From NCBI GenBank assembly GCA_938022165.1, contig CALIEI010000138.1:1-32981 (forward strand): a stretch of 32,981 nt of DNA. Direction: 5' to 3'. The translations under genes were made by a program, and so were the position numbers. Numbering within the stretch: position 1 is the stretch's first letter; every line of letters starts with the position of its first letter. Below the pieces are notes generated by a model. The model was given only the letters and a program-made list of their open reading frames with translations, did not search any database and was not told the DNA's origin. The stretch comes from an uncultured Saprospiraceae bacterium. GTDB lineage: Bacteria > Bacteroidota > Bacteroidia > Chitinophagales > Saprospiraceae. Of the stretch, positions 28,887-32,981 are shown piece after piece.

Positions 28887-30143
28887 ATGTTTACTACCGT
28901 TTTTGATAAATTTATTTCTAAGATTTTTTTTACTGCCCTTCTTGTAATATTGGTAGGAAATAGTGGCTTAGCCCAATCCTACGGCTTCATAATTAATGAA
29001 CGGACTGAAAAAGAAACTTTCTCATTTGAATATATCAATGGTTTTATTGTTGTAGAGCTTCTGTACAATCACACTTTTCCGATGAAGTTCCTTTTTGATA
29101 CGGGAGCTAGTAATACCATAGTAAGTAATAAAACAATTGTTGATCTGTTTGGCCCAACGTACGGAAGGACCTTCACGATCTATGGGGCTGACTTGAGCAA
29201 GCCTCTGTATGCGCATCTGGTAAAAGGGGTTCATCTTAGATTGGAAAATACAACGGCACCAAACCAAGATATTTTAGTGCTAGAAGAAGACTATTTTAAT
29301 TTTAAACGCTTGACAGGTAGGGAGATCCATGGCATACTTGGAGCTGATATGTTTAGAAATCATGTTGTCAAAATCAACTACCAAAGGAGAACAATACAAT
29401 TCTATAAAAAAGGCTCCGATAAGTTAAAAACAAATGGTTTTGAAAAAAGCAAAATCGCTGTTCAAAAATCTAAACCATATATAGTAAGTGACATTACCTT
29501 GGCTAATGAATCTGAAACCAAACTAAAATTGCTGGTTGATACGGGTGCTTCAGCAGCACTCTTATTAAATACAAAATCTGATACTAGCCTAGTGCTTCCA
29601 GAGCAAATCATACCAGGGAATGTTGGTTTTGGTATCGGTGGACTCATGGAAGGTTATGTAGGTAGAGTTAAAGATCTAGAAATCGGTGGCAAAAATCTTG
29701 AAAACGTAATTTGTCATTTTCAAAAAAACGAGAAGTCCTTAGATTCTTTAAATCTTGTTTTTAGACATGGCCTAGTAGGAAACTATGTGTTGGATCGATT
29801 TGAAGTAATACTAGATTATCCAAATCAGATGATTTATCTCAAGCCTACAAAAAAGTGGAAAAGGAAATTTGATTATGACAAGAGTGGGATTACTGTCATA
29901 GCTATCGGAATTGAAGAACAAACCTACTATATACAGGGCATTCTTAAGGGTTCGCCGGCTGAAAAAGCGGGTCTAAAACCGGGTGATGTAATACACAAAA
30001 TCAATAGTATGCCTCGTCTATTGCTATCATATGATGGTATAACGAAAATTTTGAAAGGCAAAACGGGTAAAAAAATAAAATTGAAAGTAAAACGGGGTGA
30101 ACAGATCTTAAAATTTGAATTTAGACTTAAAGACTTGATTTAG
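28887..30143 (+). CDS. Retropepsin-like aspartyl protease with two aspartyl-protease-like domains and a C-terminal PDZ domain, exported
   Basis: Signal peptide; FLFDTGASNTIVSNK and LLVDTGASAALLLNT, GILGADMF, GLVGNYVLDRFEVILDYPNQMIYLKP; PDZ GILKGSPAEKAGLKPGDVIHKINSM. Track ORF starts with TTG at 28860; ATG at 28887 precedes a good signal peptide. Confidence 0.88.
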   Translation: MFTTVFDKFISKIFFTALLVILVGNSGLAQSYGFIINERTEKETFSFEYINGFIVVELLYNHTFPMKFLFDTGASNTIVSNKTIVDLFGPTYGRTFTIYGADLSKPLYAHLVKGVHLRLENTTAPNQDILVLEEDYFNFKRLTGREIHGILGADMFRNHVVKINYQRRTIQFYKKGSDKLKTNGFEKSKIAVQKSKPYIVSDITLANESETKLKLLVDTGASAALLLNTKSDTSLVLPEQIIPGNVGFGIGGLMEGYVGRVKDLEIGGKNLENVICHFQKNEKSLDSLNLVFRHGLVGNYVLDRFEVILDYPNQMIYLKPTKKWKRKFDYDKSGITVIAIGIEEQTYYIQGILKGSPAEKAGLKPGDVIHKINSMPRLLLSYDGITKILKGKTGKKIKLKVKRGEQILKFEFRLKDLI

Positions 30144-30204
30144 AATGCTTTAGAATCATTTTGCTTTTAGAGTGCGTGAGCTAGCATTTATTGACTTAAA
30201 GTTG

Positions 30205-30212
30205 TATATTTG
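30205..30212 (+). promoter_or_regulatory. Possible Bacteroidota -7 promoter element (TATATTTG) upstream of rplU
   Basis: Matches TAnnTTTG about 30 bp upstream of the rplU ATG; no convincingly spaced -33 TTG found. Confidence 0.4.
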
Positions 30213-30241
30213 CATCCTTTTAGAAATAAAAATCATCAACT

Positions 30242-30553
30242 ATGTTTGCAATTTTGACAATAGCTGGTCAACAATTCAAAGTAGAAGAAGGTCAAGAGAT
30301 CTTCGTCCACCAGCTAGCTGCCGAAGAGGGCAAAAGTGTTTCTTTTGATCAGGTACACCTGATAGGTAAAGGAACTTCAGCCCAGATTGGAAAGCCTGTT
30401 CTTTCGGGTGCATCCGTAAAAGCTACTGTTCTTGGCCATGAAAAAGGTAAGAAAGTAGTCGTCTTCAAGAAGAAAAGACGTAAAGGTTACCGTGTAAAGA
30501 ACGGTCACAGACAACATTTCACTAAAATCAAGATCGACAGCATAGTCGGCTAA
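30242..30553 (+). CDS. rplU: 50S ribosomal protein L21
   Basis: MFAILTIAGQQFKVEEGQEIFVHQL...GHEKGKKVVVFKKKRRKGYRVKNGHRQHFTKIKIDSI: canonical L21. Confidence 0.97.
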   Translation: MFAILTIAGQQFKVEEGQEIFVHQLAAEEGKSVSFDQVHLIGKGTSAQIGKPVLSGASVKATVLGHEKGKKVVVFKKKRRKGYRVKNGHRQHFTKIKIDSIVG

Positions 30554-30571
30554 TCAAAAATCTAATTAACG

Positions 30572-31279
30572 ATGGCACATAAAAAAGGAGTCGGTAGTAC
30601 TGACAACGGACGTGACAGTAATAGTAAAAGGTTGGGAATCAAACTTTTTGGTGGACAACTAGCTAGAGCTGGAAATATTATAATTCGCCAGAGAGGTACT
30701 AGATACCACGTTGGCCCAAATGCATATCTTGGTAGAGATCATACTGTACATGCTATGATCGACGGTCGTGTAGCTTACACAAAAGGAAGAAAAAATAGAA
30801 CCTACGTAAGCATCATTCCGTTGGAAAATGGTGAAGCTTTAGTTCCAAGCAAACCTCAAAAACAAGCTAAGCCAAAAGCGCCTGTGGCTCCAGCAGCACC
30901 AGTAGCAAAAGCAGAACCTGTTGCTCCAGTAGCACCAGCGGCTAAGCCTGCTGCAAAAGGGGATAAAATAGCATTTGATGGCAAAAAGTATGCTCCAGAT
31001 GACTTAACAATAATTGAAGGAATAGGACCAAAAATCAGCGAACTTCTTAAAGAAGGAGGCGTAAAAACATGGAGTGATCTTGCTGCTGCAGATGTCAGCA
31101 GACTCCAAGAAATTTTAGACGCAGCTGGTCCTAGATATAGAGTTCATAAGCCAGGTACTTGGCCAAAACAATCACAAATGGTGGTTGATGGTAAGTGGGA
31201 TGAACTTAAAGAATATCAAGATATTCTTGACGGGGGGGTTGACCCTTCCGAAGCGAAAAATTCTTCCGAAGAAGAATAA
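30572..31279 (+). CDS. rpmA: 50S ribosomal protein L27 with C-terminal Ala/Pro/Lys linker and helix-hairpin-helix-like extension
   Basis: [72 protein letters not shown] = L27; then [27 protein letters not shown] linker and [58 protein letters not shown] domain. Confidence 0.95.
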   Translation: MAHKKGVGSTDNGRDSNSKRLGIKLFGGQLARAGNIIIRQRGTRYHVGPNAYLGRDHTVHAMIDGRVAYTKGRKNRTYVSIIPLENGEALVPSKPQKQAKPKAPVAPAAPVAKAEPVAPVAPAAKPAAKGDKIAFDGKKYAPDDLTIIEGIGPKISELLKEGGVKTWSDLAAADVSRLQEILDAAGPRYRVHKPGTWPKQSQMVVDGKWDELKEYQDILDGGVDPSEAKNSSEEE

Positions 31280-31332
31280 TTTTGCTTATATTAGCGATAG
31301 TTTTAGTTTTCATAGCTTTATATTTTTGTTGG

Positions 31333-31361
31333 GCCGTGCTCTTTAGAGTGCGGCTTTTTTT
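31333..31361 (+). terminator. Rho-independent terminator after rplU-rpmA
   Basis: gccgtgctct-tt-agagtgcggc stem (10 bp including two G-U) followed by a T-run. Confidence 0.8.
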
Positions 31362-31464
31362 ATTGCACTTATTTTCAAATAAGAACACATTAACTATTAG
31401 AGTAAACAGGCTCAAATAGTTAGATATTACTACAATAAAGGATATTGAATATTTAGACGTGCGG

Positions 31465-32223
31465 TCAAATAATATGATACTGTCCGGCAGGCAGCCAACC
31501 CAATTGGCCATTCTCTAAGCGCACTTTTTCAAAGCTGCCTATCTTATCAACTATTTGGACTTTTGTGCCCGGTAAGAGGCTCATAATCGCTTCATTTGCT
31601 TCTTCTGGGGCCGACTTTAGCTCGATCTGATCTTTCATTATTATACCCGTCTTGAGCCGATATTGAAATTTTGCCTGAGAGGAACTCAGGAAGAAAAATA
31701 ATATACTTAACACAAAAAATGCTATCCCGCCCAAAAAGCCCTTCTTTTTAGTTAGCCTCTCGGAATGCAGAAGCCAAACTCCAAATGCAAAGACGGATAA
31801 GAATATAGAAATGAATCCAATAAAATACCAGGTATTGGAACCCGCTCTAGTAAATAGGTATTTCCAAACTCTAAACACGATGAACTCTGGAATCTGAACG
31901 ATATCGCTATCTAGCTGTTCTTTGGCGATGCTCAAATTGTGCAGTATAGATTTATCAAACGGATCCATTTTTAGGCCTTTTTCAAAATATAAAATTGCCG
32001 AGGGAATGTCTCCACTTTTATATAAAGCAGAACCTAGATTGTTATATACCGCTAAGGATTGGTAGTCAAAATCAATGACCTTCTTGTATTGCTGAATGGC
32101 ATCGCTATAAGAGCTACTCTCATAAGCAGCATTGGCTGATTCTAACAGTCCTTTAGTATCCTGTGCAAAAAGCATCAGGTTAAAAAAGATTAAAGCAAAA
32201 AGTAGTTGAATTCGTTTATTCAT
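31465..32223 (-). CDS. TPR-repeat protein with TM helices and C-terminal SH3-like domain (BatE-like)
   Basis: Signal peptide; TPR AIQQYKKVIDFDYQSLAVYNNLGSALYKSGDIPSAILYFEKGLKMDP; two TMs; SH3-like LPGTKVQIVDKIGSFEKVRLENGQLGWLPAGQ. Track ORF extends to 32241, but MNKRIQLLFALIF at 32223 is the better start. Confidence 0.8.
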   Translation of the reverse strand: MNKRIQLLFALIFFNLMLFAQDTKGLLESANAAYESSSYSDAIQQYKKVIDFDYQSLAVYNNLGSALYKSGDIPSAILYFEKGLKMDPFDKSILHNLSIAKEQLDSDIVQIPEFIVFRVWKYLFTRAGSNTWYFIGFISIFLSVFAFGVWLLHSERLTKKKGFLGGIAFFVLSILFFFLSSSQAKFQYRLKTGIIMKDQIELKSAPEEANEAIMSLLPGTKVQIVDKIGSFEKVRLENGQLGWLPAGQYHII

Positions 32224-32227
32224 GCTG

Positions 32228-32981
32228 TCAAAATAAGTCACTTAGTTGCAGAGGACGTCTTTTCGTTTCCCAATTAAATCCATCCAGCTTTAGCGCATTT
32301 GGATCTGCTTTTTTTATAGGTTTTATATCTGCTTTAGGATTTGGAAAACACTTTATCTTTTCAACTTTATTATCTCCAAAATCAATGATCATATCACTAC
32401 ACACCGTTTTGTTTACAGCAATATAAGCATTGTCCTCATCCAACAAATAATAAATAGATTCTGCATTGCCATAAACATTCATTCCATAGATTTCATCCTC
32501 TTGAAATAATGCAATAACATCACGCCCTTTTATTTGATTGTAAAAATAATTATCTGTTGTATTAATAATAAAACTTTTCTCCACTAAAAAAATAGAATCT
32601 AACTTCCCATCCTTCATCTTCATGTCAATGGTATCTGCCGAGAATTGAGATGTATCAGACCAGATTATGGGGTTTTTATAAAAGTGAAAAACAGAGTCTC
32701 TTTGATCGAAAACAAGAGAATCACATATTGCTTGAAAATCACTCTTCAACATTCTCACGTCTTCATGAGCGATGAATCTTTTTGCGCTATCTACATCATA
32801 GGTTTCCGATCTGGAATAGATGAGTGTATCTGTTGTTAAAAATAGAGAATCCTCATCTAAAATAGAAATCATTAAAGTTCGCTCACCATAGGCTTTAAGA
32901 TAATCTTCATCTTCCAAATAATTAACCTCATCACACTCTATAATAACTTGCTCAACGCTGTCTTGCCAAAACACATTTCCC
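32228..32981 (-). CDS. OstA-like / LptA-family protein, C-terminal part (runs off window edge)
   Basis: Repeating QVIIECDEVNYLEDEDYLKAYGERTLMI...DSLFLTTDTLIYSRSE...DVRMLKSDFQAICDSLVFDQRDSVFHFYKNPIIW pattern of Bacteroidota OstA-like proteins; the open frame (GNVFWQDS...) continues past 32974 to the edge. Confidence 0.75.
   Translation of the reverse strand, partial: GNVFWQDSVEQVIIECDEVNYLEDEDYLKAYGERTLMISILDEDSLFLTTDTLIYSRSETYDVDSAKRFIAHEDVRMLKSDFQAICDSLVFDQRDSVFHFYKNPIIWSDTSQFSADTIDMKMKDGKLDSIFLVEKSFIINTTDNYFYNQIKGRDVIALFQEDEIYGMNVYGNAESIYYLLDEDNAYIAVNKTVCSDMIIDFGDNKVEKIKCFPNPKADIKPIKKADPNALKLDGFNWETKRRPLQLSDLF

Noticed and set aside
31206-31511. 101-aa minus-strand ORF
   Set aside because: Overlaps the end of rpmA, its terminator and the end of the TPR/SH3 gene; no protein-like features.

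Overview
This looks like a Bacteroidota chromosomal segment, probably Saprospiria/Saprospiraceae-like. The basis is an N-terminal GldM fragment, a T9SS-type C-terminal sorting tail, a SusC/SusD pair, an OstA-like protein and a TAnnTTTG-type -7 element. About 20 coding regions are supportable, most of them conserved housekeeping or envelope genes. The main accessory feature is a five-gene minus-strand cluster at 15443-28068: SusC, SusD, two tandem giant VCBS/ASPIC-UnbV lipoproteins, and a vanadium-haloperoxidase/PAP2-fold lipoprotein. Other points of interest: a 161-bp near-palindromic MITE-like element with a 6-bp ACTATT flanking duplication (15205-15377); ribosomal protein L27 carrying a C-terminal helix-hairpin-helix extension; an ECF sigma factor next to a protein that seems to join a cytoplasmic N-terminus, one TM helix and an outer-membrane beta-barrel; a DUF937-TM-11-mer repeat-OmpA-like protein; and two highly structured intergenic elements (about 9200-9400 and 28600-28745). 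No CRISPR array, tRNA, rRNA or intact transposase was recognised. All calls come from reading the sequence; no database searches were run.
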